Source: Oscillospiraceae bacterium
GTDB taxonomy: Bacteria; Bacillota; Clostridia; Oscillospirales; CAG-272
Direction of reading: 5' to 3'
Assembly: GCA_015064355.1 (NCBI GenBank)
Contig: SVSJ01000017.1
Location: 1 to 51,942, forward strand
Length of the DNA: 51,942 nt
This document shows positions 32,586 through 41,209 of this stretch, piece by piece. Within the stretch, counting starts at the first letter, position 1, and every line of letters starts with the position of its first letter. The translations under genes were made by a program, and so were the position numbers. The notes beneath the pieces are model-generated. The model had not been told where the DNA came from, did no database searches, and saw nothing but the letters and a program-made list of their open reading frames with translations.

Positions 32586-34736
32586 TTATACTCTGACTTC
32601 GCTTGTCGCCGCGGTTGCGGGATCTGTGAACTGAACCTTGTCACCGCAGTTTTCAAACTTGTTGCCGGTGATGAGGATTCCCTCGCCCTTGTTCTCAAGA
32701 TACATAGCGCACTTGCAGTCGGTGAATGTGTTGGAGTCGATAACAAGGTCGGTAACGCCGTGCTCACATTCGCCGCCGCGCATATTGATGCATGAGTTGA
32801 AGGTCAGCTCATTGCCGCGCATTGTCATTGCAAGGTTGGTAGTATCTCCACCCTCGCCGAAGCAGCACAGGAATGAACTGCCGGGGAGCTTCGGATCCAT
32901 ATACCAGCCTGCGTAGTGATAATAATTGCAGTCGGTGAGCTTGTTATTGATAAAGCTGATGTACCAGTGGTTGGATATTGTGCCGTACACTTCCTGACCC
33001 CAGGACTTGATGCTTGCCGCGTGGATGAAGTTGGTGCCGTCAACTACGGTGTTGCACTGTGCTGTGTAAAGCTGAAGTGAACCGCCGTTTTTGATGGTGT
33101 TGTTAACGAAATACCAGTTTGTGAACATATCGTTTGCTACGATGTGAGAGGTCTCGTCCGGCTGAACCTCAAATGGCTCGGCTACGGTGATAGTGTTTGC
33201 CTCAAAATCCATTGCGGCGATTCGTCTATACTGGCCGGCACCTTTACCGGAGAGTACGCACAGCACGCCACCTACCTTGGGATGCCAATAGTGGATCTCG
33301 TGGTGGTGAAGCTTTGTGGTCTTCGGGAAAGTGAAGGTGTTGCCCTCGATCTTTTCCATAGGACCGAAGTACTCGGTGCCGTAGGAAATATCGGTTGTGA
33401 ACGCCTCGCGGTCGTTGTCAACGATATCCTGGAGAGTGTTTCTTGCGTAGTAAATATTTGTACCGCTGCAGCCGCTGATCCATTCGTGGATCTCGCAATC
33501 TTCAACGATGGAATTTGTTAGCTTGCCAAGGGGCATCCAGTCGTCGATAGCTGCCTGACCGCCGAACTTGTTGTTCTGCATAAGCAGGTATGTGAGACCG
33601 CCGCGGAATGCGAAAGGACGTGCAGACCACTGGAAGTCGCAGTTTCTGATCTTCACATTTTCACCGCAAATGGAGATCATATCCGTGCGGCAGAGCATTG
33701 TTTCCATCAGAACGTCACTTCTCGCGCGGTGGAACTTGCCACCGTAACGGGAGTGGAGATACCAACCGGAGAATGCGTTTGCGGAGATTCTCACGTTGTC
33801 GATCCTGATGTTCTTTACGGGCTTGTCCTCTTCGCCTGCCATAATAAAGCTGCCGATTCGGCTTGCAGCAAAGTCAATATCCTCAATTACGAAGTCGCCC
33901 TCGCCTTTGAGCATACCGTCGGGGGTGCGGGTGGGGGACCAGTGTGTACCTCCCTCGGGAACTTCCTTCTGCTCATTCCAAACGTCGGTCCAGAAGAGCT
34001 GGGATCGTGTGTAACCGTCGCCGCGAATTACCGTACCGCGAGGAATATCAAAGGTGCCTGTAACGTGGTATCTGCCTTTCGGGAAGTAGACGATACCGCC
34101 GCCTTCCTCTCCGACTTTCTTGAGTATAGCCTGAAGCTGCTCTGTTACGTCGGTGATCATATCGGTGGGAACACCAAGCTCAACTACGTTGTAAACTGCC
34201 TTACGCCAAGTGGATTCTGGGGAGGGTGCAACGGTGAGCTTGAGGGCGGTAGCTTCTGCGTATCCGTTTGAGTAGGTTATGTCATACTCGCCGTCCTGCA
34301 ACTGTGGAAGCTCAAAGAGCACGGAATAGTCGTCGTACACACGCTTGGGGGAGAGGGTAGTTTCCCCGATCTTGACCGATGGGGTCTTGTCTCCGTTTAC
34401 GCGCATACACTCGCCGTTCACTCTGATCCAACCACCGCTTGTGGCAGTATTTCCCTCGTCTCCCTGGATCCAGCGGACGACGGGAGCGTTGAGAGTGCGG
34501 GTTACTGGTTCCGCCTCTCCTTCAAAGGTTACTGTGTAAATACCTTCTGCGAGAGTGGTGGGAATGGGAAATTTCACAGACTGGCGACCGGGCTGGATCA
34601 TTTCGGCTTCAGCGGAACTTTTGCCGTCAGATACTGTGATCTTTTTTACTGAATCAAGGTATTCACCACGGATCGTTACGATATTACCGGGGCGAATAAC
34701 TGTGTTGCCTGAATAGAAAATTACGGGTTTATTCAT
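32586..34736 (-). CDS. TIG-domain plus pectate-lyase-3-like beta-helix protein
   Basis: A 716-residue protein without signal peptide, of a different beta-helix type from the six paralogues. Residues 1-90 form an IPT/TIG-like immunoglobulin domain (VIRPGNIVTIRGEYLDSVKKI) and about 90-180 another beta domain. From about 195 the pattern DVTEQLQAILKKVGEEGGG-IVYFPKGRYHV-VIRGDGYTRSQLFW is the GH28-related/pectate-lyase-3 start, followed by coils to the end. The C-terminus lists short strands such as IDSNTFTDCKCAMYLENKGEG. The absence of export signal, if real, implies an intracellular role next to the GH5-like enzyme and oxidoreductase. GGAGG precedes the ATG. Confidence 0.8.
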   Translation of the reverse strand: MNKPVIFYSGNTVIRPGNIVTIRGEYLDSVKKITVSDGKSSAEAEMIQPGRQSVKFPIPTTLAEGIYTVTFEGEAEPVTRTLNAPVVRWIQGDEGNTATSGGWIRVNGECMRVNGDKTPSVKIGETTLSPKRVYDDYSVLFELPQLQDGEYDITYSNGYAEATALKLTVAPSPESTWRKAVYNVVELGVPTDMITDVTEQLQAILKKVGEEGGGIVYFPKGRYHVTGTFDIPRGTVIRGDGYTRSQLFWTDVWNEQKEVPEGGTHWSPTRTPDGMLKGEGDFVIEDIDFAASRIGSFIMAGEEDKPVKNIRIDNVRISANAFSGWYLHSRYGGKFHRARSDVLMETMLCRTDMISICGENVKIRNCDFQWSARPFAFRGGLTYLLMQNNKFGGQAAIDDWMPLGKLTNSIVEDCEIHEWISGCSGTNIYYARNTLQDIVDNDREAFTTDISYGTEYFGPMEKIEGNTFTFPKTTKLHHHEIHYWHPKVGGVLCVLSGKGAGQYRRIAAMDFEANTITVAEPFEVQPDETSHIVANDMFTNWYFVNNTIKNGGSLQLYTAQCNTVVDGTNFIHAASIKSWGQEVYGTISNHWYISFINNKLTDCNYYHYAGWYMDPKLPGSSFLCCFGEGGDTTNLAMTMRGNELTFNSCINMRGGECEHGVTDLVIDSNTFTDCKCAMYLENKGEGILITGNKFENCGDKVQFTDPATAATSEVRV

Positions 34737-34787
34737 CAGAACGTCCTCCGTTCATTTGGGGGGGATTTATATTTTTCTAGTATTCTC

Positions 34788-36011
34788 TTATTCGCCGTAG
34801 TACTTGCCGAGCCACTCGGAGAGATATACAGCACGGTCTTCAGCCATGGACTTGTTAGCTGCAATACCGATACCGATGGACATTGCGCCTGCTCTGGTGT
34901 CAGCCATCTGGTGGAGGGGATCGCTGTCAAAGCCGCGGAAGAGGTTGTTGCGCAGCGCCGTGTCGGAGCCGCCGTGACCACCGGGAAGAGGCTTCTTGTT
35001 GTAGTGGTTGTAGTTGAATTCTTCGCCCTGACGGTTGTAGATCTTCATGTTGTCCTTGCCGAATGCTGTGTCAGCTTCGAGACGACCCTTTGTACCGTTG
35101 AACACGATTTTCATGCATTCGTAGGGAGAGTGAGCGGTAAGGGAGTAGCTCATTACAGTTCCCTTGTCATATGTAACGTTAACGCTCATTGTATCTTCGA
35201 TGTCGATCTCTTCGGAGAATACGCACTTGTCGCGGAAGTATCCGTCAACGTCCTCGCATTCAAGGTACAACTTCTTCTGATTGCCGTTTTCCACGGTGTT
35301 GATATCAACGAAGAATTCGCACTTATTCTTGTATGGGCAGGTGAGGCATCTTTCGCTTCTTTCTTCACGGGTAGGACCGTAGAACTTTCTTGTACCGAAG
35401 GCGTTTACCTTAACGGGTTCCTGTTCGAGGAACCAGTTTACAAGGTCGAAGTGGTGAGTAGACTTGTGGATAATGAGAGAACCGGAGTTCTTTCTTTCTC
35501 TGTGCCAGCGTCTGAAGTAGTCAGCGCCGTGAGAGCAGTCGAGAAGCCACTCGAAATGAACGGAAAGCACGTCTCCGATAACACCGGACTTGAGCATTTC
35601 TTTGATACGAACATAGAAGGGGAAGAAGCGGCAGTTGAAGGTTACTGTAACCTTGTGACCGGTGCGGCGCTCTGCTTCGATAATGTCAGAGCACATTTTA
35701 TCATCAGTTGTCATAGGCTTTTCGGAGATAACATCGCAGCCGAACTCAAGCGCCTTGATGATGTATTCAGCATGGTCGCAGTCGCGAGTTGTAACAACAA
35801 CTACGTCGGGCTTCTGTTCGTTCATCATTTTATCGAAATCGTCGTATGCGGGGATCTCGCGTCCTGCAAATTCACTTGCGAGACGAGCGCGCTTGATGTT
35901 CTTGTCGCAAACTGCAACCAGATCCACGCAATCTGCGTATTCCTTAACCATAGGTACTATGTAGGACAGTGTACCGCGGTTACCTGTTCCTACTACAACG
36001 TATTTTTTCAT
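34788..36011 (-). CDS. Gfo/Idh/MocA family NAD(P)-dependent oxidoreductase
   Basis: A 407-residue cytoplasmic dehydrogenase. The N-terminal Rossmann motif is VVGTGNRGTLS (residues 4-14), then the EKPMTTD lysine motif characteristic of the family near 97-103. The C-terminal half contains the HKSTHHFDLVNWFL histidine motif, then a four-cysteine CLTCPYKNKCEFF segment. It should oxidise or reduce a sugar or sugar-derived alcohol. Start 36011 is chosen for AAAGGAG. It opens the group oxidoreductase - TIG/beta-helix (51-bp gap) - GH5-like. Confidence 0.9.
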   Translation of the reverse strand: MKKYVVVGTGNRGTLSYIVPMVKEYADCVDLVAVCDKNIKRARLASEFAGREIPAYDDFDKMMNEQKPDVVVVTTRDCDHAEYIIKALEFGCDVISEKPMTTDDKMCSDIIEAERRTGHKVTVTFNCRFFPFYVRIKEMLKSGVIGDVLSVHFEWLLDCSHGADYFRRWHRERKNSGSLIIHKSTHHFDLVNWFLEQEPVKVNAFGTRKFYGPTREERSERCLTCPYKNKCEFFVDINTVENGNQKKLYLECEDVDGYFRDKCVFSEEIDIEDTMSVNVTYDKGTVMSYSLTAHSPYECMKIVFNGTKGRLEADTAFGKDNMKIYNRQGEEFNYNHYNKKPLPGGHGGSDTALRNNLFRGFDSDPLHQMADTRAGAMSIGIGIAANKSMAEDRAVYLSEWLGKYYGE

Positions 36012-36051
36012 AATTGTTTCTCCTTTGAGGAAAATATTTTTATACACAGTA

Positions 36052-36080
36052 ATAATACCACAAAAGGCAGGATTTGTAAA
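36052..36080 (-). promoter_or_regulatory. Promoter of the oxidoreductase gene
   Basis: On the minus strand: TTTACA (36080-36075), a 17-bp spacer, TATTAT (36057-36052). Confidence 0.65.
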
Positions 36081-36106
36081 GCGTTTCGCGAGATTTGTCG
36101 AAATAA

Positions 36107-36134
36107 AAAAAGAGACTCGGTCGAGCCTCTTTTT
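36107..36134 (-). terminator. Terminator of beta-helix gene 4
   Basis: GAGACTCGGTCGAGCCTC-type hairpin with A/T flanks, one mismatch in the stem. T-run on the minus strand right after the stop codon at 36140. Confidence 0.88.
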
Positions 36135-36139
36135 CGGGT

Positions 36140-38500
36140 TTATTTGTTTGTGTGGTTCTTTTCGAAGGATGTAACCTTTTCGGGAATCTCAATATCGTGG
36201 TTCCATTCGGACTCAACAATGCCGATTGTCTCAAACTGTTCCCAGGTGATCTCGATAACTCCTGCTGCGGTTTCTGTGATGAGCTCCTTCAGATCGTAGC
36301 CCTTGCGCTTGCCGGAATAGGAGGACATATTGGAGTTTGAAGTGTGGATCTTTTCAAAGGGAACGTCAATGGCACCCTCTTCGGCATATCTCCAAACGTA
36401 AGTTTCAACCTTATAGGGTGCTACGCCCCAGTTGGTGAATGCGCGGAAGCCGGAGTTATAGTGTACCCAGTTGTTCTTTGCTTCAACAAATGCCGGTGTT
36501 GCAAATACCATAGGGTCGTAGGGGTCGTTCTCGGGGGATACGTCGATGATCAGCTCTGCGACCTCAGGGTTTACAGCCTTGAACGCGTCGGAATAGTAGA
36601 AGCTGTGTCTCGGGTACGGGCCATGATCAAGATACTTGCCGTTTTCGTCGAAGCTGTTGTCGAATCCAAAGTGGTTCAGCGCTACGTAGTTACCGGAGCA
36701 GTTAACGATAAGATTGCCTGTGAACACGTTTCTGCGTCCGCCGTTTGATACGTAACCGTCGCCGTCGATATTGGCAATAACATTACCGTAGGTGGTGAAG
36801 TAAGATGCCATATTATCGTAGTAGATACCGGGGGCACCCATTACGAGAATATCGGGATTCTTTGTCTTGGAAAGTTCCATAAGCTCAGGTGAGCCAACGT
36901 CGTGGATGTAGTTGTATCTTACGATGATGTTTGCATTTTCCTTAAGACCGTCGCCGGAGATAGCACCGCAGTCCTCGATCTCGCGGAGAATATCAAACAC
37001 GTGGTTGTATTCGATTGTTACATTGATACCCTGTCCAACGTGGATACCCTTGGAGCCGGAGTTGTGGCAGGTGTTGTGGGAAATGGTGATGCCGATACCG
37101 GTTACTGTAACAGCGTATGCTACTGTGTCGGTGCGGTCCCATTCGTGCATATAGTTGTTGGAAATGAGGGTCTGGTTCTTGTAATCTTCAGCCTTGTACT
37201 TGTCGCCGCTGTCTATGTTGATGGCACTTGAGCCGATGTCGTAGATGTGGTTGCCGCTTATGGTCAAGTAGAGACCGTTGCCGGAGATACCGTTGTTTCG
37301 TATCGCGGAGATGGTACAGTCGATCACGCCGATATGGTCAGCACCTGCGAAATTTACGCCGCTTCCCATAGAGGAGGTGATGTCAAGATTTTTAATAGTG
37401 ATGTAAGAGGAGCCTTCAAAGCGGAAGATATCCTTGGAAACAGGCAGGGTGAATACGGCGGAATCAAATTCCTCTGTGGGATAGTAGTAGAGGATAGCGT
37501 TGGTGTCGATATAGTATTCACCGGGGATAGTCAGCTCTTCGGGAATATTATAGAAATACACAAGGCCGCCGGGAATAGGATCGTATCCTACGGTGTTAGC
37601 GGTAAAGGTGGGGGTAGCGGTGTCAAATTTTGCAACAGGTCCGAGGGTGTCTGCCCACAGGAAACGAAGATGTCCATGGAAGAATCTTATAGAATCAGAT
37701 GTCCAGGACTGTACTCTGTCGAAATGCTCTTTGCCGTAGTTAACGAGAGTTGCTGCTGCACGGTATTCTTCGTCGACGCTGGAATCCCAATCCTCGTGTG
37801 CGGTTTCGTTGCCGTTTGAGTCAAGCCAATGGCCGTCATCAATAACGATCCATGTATTGTCGGGGTACTGGCAGATGGTCTGTCTAACTCCGTTTGCTGT
37901 GAGGAAGGGGTGAGAGGAGTAATAGCGTCCGTTTTCCATGTACTTTGCTATATCTTCGGGGGTAAAACCGAATTTGCCAAGGTCGATCTGAACGATCTTG
38001 TCAGGTTCAGGGAAATACTTGGTCGCTGTGCCTGTTGCGGGAGCAAAATCTGCGGCAGAGAATGCAACGCCGCCAACGATTGTAACCCCTTCTTCACCGA
38101 GATAAGTGATAGGGCAGTCCTTTGTACCGTTGTCCTCGGCTGTGAATACGATGGGTTCTGTGATAGAATAAGTGCCTGCTTTGATGATCACGTTGATCCC
38201 GTCGAATTCAGACTTATCAAGAGTGCGGATAGCGTCGCGAGCGGTTGTGATCGTTCCAAAGGGGTTCTTCTCAGTACCGTTGGCGTCGGATTTACCCTTC
38301 TCGGAAACGTAAACTGTGAGGATGCCGTCCTCAAGTTTGCCGATAGAGGGTCCTTCGTCCTCGTCTGCTTTGAACATCATTCTGATAAGACGAACAAGGT
38401 TGAGGGTTTTTGTGAATGATGCAGAGGGAGCTGCGGATACGGATACTACCGTGCCGAGCATCATACAAATAGTGAGTATAAGTGCGACTGTTCTTTTCAT
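36140..38500 (-). CDS. Secreted beta-helix protein 4
   Basis: A 786-residue paralogue with an ordinary signal peptide (VVSVSAAPSAS) rather than a lipobox. After a basic/acidic linker (about 30-60) come VYVSEKGKSDANGTEKNPFGT, VIIKAGTYSITEPIVF, VGGVAFSAADF, QYPDNTWIVID and YYIDTNAILYYYPTE. Coils include GNHIYDIGSSAIN, YNHVFDILREIEDCGAI and GNVIANIDGDGYVSNGG, with the tail SGKRKGYDLKELI and WEQFETIG. The last roughly 160 bp, including the terminator, are nearly identical to those of gene 6, pointing to recent duplication or gene conversion. Exported; substrate unknown. Confidence 0.85.
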   Translation of the reverse strand: MKRTVALILTICMMLGTVVSVSAAPSASFTKTLNLVRLIRMMFKADEDEGPSIGKLEDGILTVYVSEKGKSDANGTEKNPFGTITTARDAIRTLDKSEFDGINVIIKAGTYSITEPIVFTAEDNGTKDCPITYLGEEGVTIVGGVAFSAADFAPATGTATKYFPEPDKIVQIDLGKFGFTPEDIAKYMENGRYYSSHPFLTANGVRQTICQYPDNTWIVIDDGHWLDSNGNETAHEDWDSSVDEEYRAAATLVNYGKEHFDRVQSWTSDSIRFFHGHLRFLWADTLGPVAKFDTATPTFTANTVGYDPIPGGLVYFYNIPEELTIPGEYYIDTNAILYYYPTEEFDSAVFTLPVSKDIFRFEGSSYITIKNLDITSSMGSGVNFAGADHIGVIDCTISAIRNNGISGNGLYLTISGNHIYDIGSSAINIDSGDKYKAEDYKNQTLISNNYMHEWDRTDTVAYAVTVTGIGITISHNTCHNSGSKGIHVGQGINVTIEYNHVFDILREIEDCGAISGDGLKENANIIVRYNYIHDVGSPELMELSKTKNPDILVMGAPGIYYDNMASYFTTYGNVIANIDGDGYVSNGGRRNVFTGNLIVNCSGNYVALNHFGFDNSFDENGKYLDHGPYPRHSFYYSDAFKAVNPEVAELIIDVSPENDPYDPMVFATPAFVEAKNNWVHYNSGFRAFTNWGVAPYKVETYVWRYAEEGAIDVPFEKIHTSNSNMSSYSGKRKGYDLKELITETAAGVIEITWEQFETIGIVESEWNHDIEIPEKVTSFEKNHTNK

Positions 38501-38519
38501 GAGCTTTCTCCTTAAAAAG

Positions 38520-38549
38520 ATTTCTATGCTTTCATTATATCATAGAAAT
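38520..38549 (-). promoter_or_regulatory. Promoter -10 inside a 9-bp inverted repeat, beta-helix gene 4
   Basis: ATTTCTATG (38520-38528) and CATAGAAAT (38541-38549) are perfect inverted arms. TATAAT on the minus strand (38539-38534) lies in the 12-bp loop. The -35 is weak (TTATCA/TTTATC). The symmetry fits a repressor site covering the -10. Confidence 0.6.
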
Positions 38550-38616
38550 TATGTGTGATAAATGGAAGATTTCTACTTTTATATGAATAATTTTGAATAT
38601 TTCGTGATTTGACAAA

Positions 38617-38640
38617 AAAGAGACTCGGTCGAGTCTCTTT
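38617..38640 (-). terminator. Terminator of beta-helix gene 5
   Basis: Perfect stem AAAGAGACTCG/CGAGTCTCTTT (GT loop) with A-rich upstream giving the T-run on the minus strand. Confidence 0.9.
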
Positions 38641-38657
38641 TATTTTGTTTGGTTGAG

Positions 38658-41006
38658 TTATTTTACTTCGTAGCCCTTTTCAAAGATTATGGTCTTCTCG
38701 GGGATCTCTACATCGTGCGGCCAATCTTCAAGAACTACGCCGATCGTCTCGAACTGTTCCCAAGTGATTGCGATAACGCCGGATGCAGTTTCGGTGATAA
38801 GCTTTTTAATATCAACTGCTTCACGTCTGCTGTTGTACTGAGAAACGTTTTCGTTTGCACCGCGGATCTGATCCTTGGGGAAGTCGATCTCATCAGCATT
38901 GGAATATCTCCAAACAGCAGGGTCGATGTAGTAAGGAGTCATACCCCAGTTGGAGTAGAGACGGATACCCTTGTTAAAGTGACACCAGTTATCCTGGATC
39001 TTAACGAATGCGGGAGCAAGCCATACCATAGGGTCATAGGGGTCAGCGCCTGCCATTGTAAGAACGAGAGTAGCGGGTTCGGGGTTGATTGCCTTGAACG
39101 CATCGGTATATACATAATCTGCGAAAGTGGTCTTTTTCTTGGACTTGTAGTTGCCGTTTTCGTCAAAGTATGTGTCGAGATAGCCGTAACCTGCAGCATC
39201 GATATAAGTCTGTGCACAGTCTACGAACAGGTTGCCGTAGAGTGCATTCTGACGACCTGCATTAAGGAGAACGCCGTTGCCGTAGATACCTGCAACCACG
39301 TTACCGGTTGAGGTGTAGTAAGATGCCATACCGTCGTAGTAGATAGCTGCGGAGGGGAAGCACTTGAAGTCGGGGTTAACTGCCTTGATAGCCTTTGTGA
39401 TCTCAACAGCGCCGATGTCGTGGATGTAGTTATACTGAACGTTGATGTTAGCGTTGTCCTTGCCGTCGCCGGAAACAGCACCAACGTCGTCGGTGAAGTT
39501 AAGGATATCGAATACGTGGTTGTATTCCATGGTGATGTTAACGCCACCCTTAATATGGGGACCCTTGAAGTTAGCATCTGTAAATGTATTATGGTCAACA
39601 AGAATGCCAACGCCGCCAACAGTAGCACCGTAACCGTATGCGCTGGTTACTGACCACTGACGAACGTAGTTGTTGTAGATGCGGCAGTTACCGTCTGTAA
39701 CAGTAGCCTTGTCACCTGCCATTACGTCAATAGCGGATGCGCCGATGTCGTGGATGTAGTTGTTCTGGATCGTCAAATCAAAGTTAATATCCTTGAAAAT
39801 GATCGCGTTGTTCTTAATAGAAGAGATTTCACAGTTCTGAATGCTGATGCCGGTTGTGTTTTTACCGGAAATAGCATTACCTGCAGAAGATGTCAGCTTA
39901 AGACCGTCGAAGGTGATATAGGATACACCGTCAAGAGTAACAAGTTCCTTGGAAACGGGCAGAGAAAGGGTTGCAGTATTGAATACATCGGTGGGGTAGT
40001 AGTAAAGGATACCGTCATTGTCGAAATAGTATTCGCCGGGCATATCAAGTTCTTCGGGAATGTTATAGAAGTAGAAGATACCGCCCTTGTCGGCACCATA
40101 ACCGCCGTTGAACTTTACGTTCATCTTGTCACTTGTCTTGTCAAATTCAAGAACGTGAGAGTCATCAGGGCACCACAAAACGTTCCAACGAGCAATTACG
40201 AAGATTGTATCGTCCTTTGACCAGGATGAAACTCTTTCGAAATACTCATCCCCGTATTCGATAACGTAGTGTGAAAGGTTGGTGGCATTAGTGAACTCGG
40301 TAATATGGTTACCGTTTTCGTCAATATTCAGACCGCCTTCAATATGGATGAATCCTTCGTTGGGGAAACGTACGAGAGTCTGACGCTCACCGTTTACAGA
40401 GAGGAATGATGAATCTGCAAGGAGGTGAGAGTGAGCTTTCCACTTAGCGATATCGTCGGTTGTGATACCAAGCTTTGTTACGTCGATCTGAACGATCTTG
40501 TCTTTTGCTTCGGCAGGGAAGTATTTTGTTGCGCTGCCTGTTGCGGGAGCGAAGTCCTTAGCGGAGAGAGCAACACCGCCGACAACTACAGCACCCTTTT
40601 CACCGAGGTAGGTGATAGGGCAGTCTTCCGTACCGCTGTCTTCATCTGTGAATACGATGGGTTCAGTAATGGAATATGTGCCTGCTTTAACGAGAACTGT
40701 GATACCGTCAAAGTCGGACTTGTCAAGATCACGGATTGCATCGCGAGCGGCTGTGATGGTTCCGAAGGGGTTCTTCTCAGTACCGTCAGCACCGGACTTG
40801 CCCTTTGCGGAAACGTAAACTGTGAGGATGCCGTCCTCAAGTTCTCCTACTGTGGGAGCTTCTTCTTCGTCCTTCTGGAACAGAGTTCTGATAAGACGAA
40901 CCAGATTAAGGGTTCTTGTGAATGATGCAGAGGGAGCTGCGGATACGGATACTACCATACCAAGCGCCATGCAAAGCACAAGAACGAGTGCGATTATTCT
41001 TTTCAT
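38658..41006 (-). CDS. Secreted beta-helix protein 5
   Basis: A 782-residue paralogue with signal peptide (MVVSVSAAPSAS). Block order as in gene 4: VYVSAKGKSGADGTEKNPFGT, VLVKAGTYSITEPIVF, VGGVALSAKDF, RFPNEGFIHIEG, YYFDNDGILYYYPTD. Coils include NNYIHDIGASAID, YNHVFDILNFTDDVGAV and GNVVAGIYGNGVLLNAG, and the tail is NSRREAVDIKKLI and WEQFETIG. It differs most from genes 4 and 6 in the middle. AAGGAG-type site (CAGGAGAAAGCTC) precedes the ATG. Its own promoter and terminator make it a single-gene transcript. Confidence 0.85.
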   Translation of the reverse strand: MKRIIALVLVLCMALGMVVSVSAAPSASFTRTLNLVRLIRTLFQKDEEEAPTVGELEDGILTVYVSAKGKSGADGTEKNPFGTITAARDAIRDLDKSDFDGITVLVKAGTYSITEPIVFTDEDSGTEDCPITYLGEKGAVVVGGVALSAKDFAPATGSATKYFPAEAKDKIVQIDVTKLGITTDDIAKWKAHSHLLADSSFLSVNGERQTLVRFPNEGFIHIEGGLNIDENGNHITEFTNATNLSHYVIEYGDEYFERVSSWSKDDTIFVIARWNVLWCPDDSHVLEFDKTSDKMNVKFNGGYGADKGGIFYFYNIPEELDMPGEYYFDNDGILYYYPTDVFNTATLSLPVSKELVTLDGVSYITFDGLKLTSSAGNAISGKNTTGISIQNCEISSIKNNAIIFKDINFDLTIQNNYIHDIGASAIDVMAGDKATVTDGNCRIYNNYVRQWSVTSAYGYGATVGGVGILVDHNTFTDANFKGPHIKGGVNITMEYNHVFDILNFTDDVGAVSGDGKDNANINVQYNYIHDIGAVEITKAIKAVNPDFKCFPSAAIYYDGMASYYTSTGNVVAGIYGNGVLLNAGRQNALYGNLFVDCAQTYIDAAGYGYLDTYFDENGNYKSKKKTTFADYVYTDAFKAINPEPATLVLTMAGADPYDPMVWLAPAFVKIQDNWCHFNKGIRLYSNWGMTPYYIDPAVWRYSNADEIDFPKDQIRGANENVSQYNSRREAVDIKKLITETASGVIAITWEQFETIGVVLEDWPHDVEIPEKTIIFEKGYEVK

Positions 41007-41043
41007 GAGCTTTCTCCTGTATTAAATAAAAATGGGATAAAAT

Positions 41044-41073
41044 ATTATACCACATTACAGGGGAGAGGCGCAA
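41044..41073 (-). promoter_or_regulatory. Promoter of beta-helix gene 5
   Basis: On the minus strand: TTGCGC (41073-41068), an 18-bp spacer, TATAAT (41049-41044) preceded by TGG (extended -10). Confidence 0.6.
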
Positions 41074-41176
41074 TATGTTTTTTGGACGCAGTTTTTACTA
41101 TTTTGTTAATTGTTACGGTGTATATGTGTAATATGCTGTGAAAATTGCGGCGGATTTGTGACTGTTGACTAAGCAA

Positions 41177-41204
41177 AAAAAGAGACTCGGTCGAGCCTCT
41201 TTTT
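41177..41204 (-). terminator. Terminator of beta-helix gene 6
   Basis: GAGACTCGGTCGAGCCTC hairpin, identical to the one after gene 4, just past the stop codon at 41210. Confidence 0.88.
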
Positions 41205-41209
41205 CGGGT

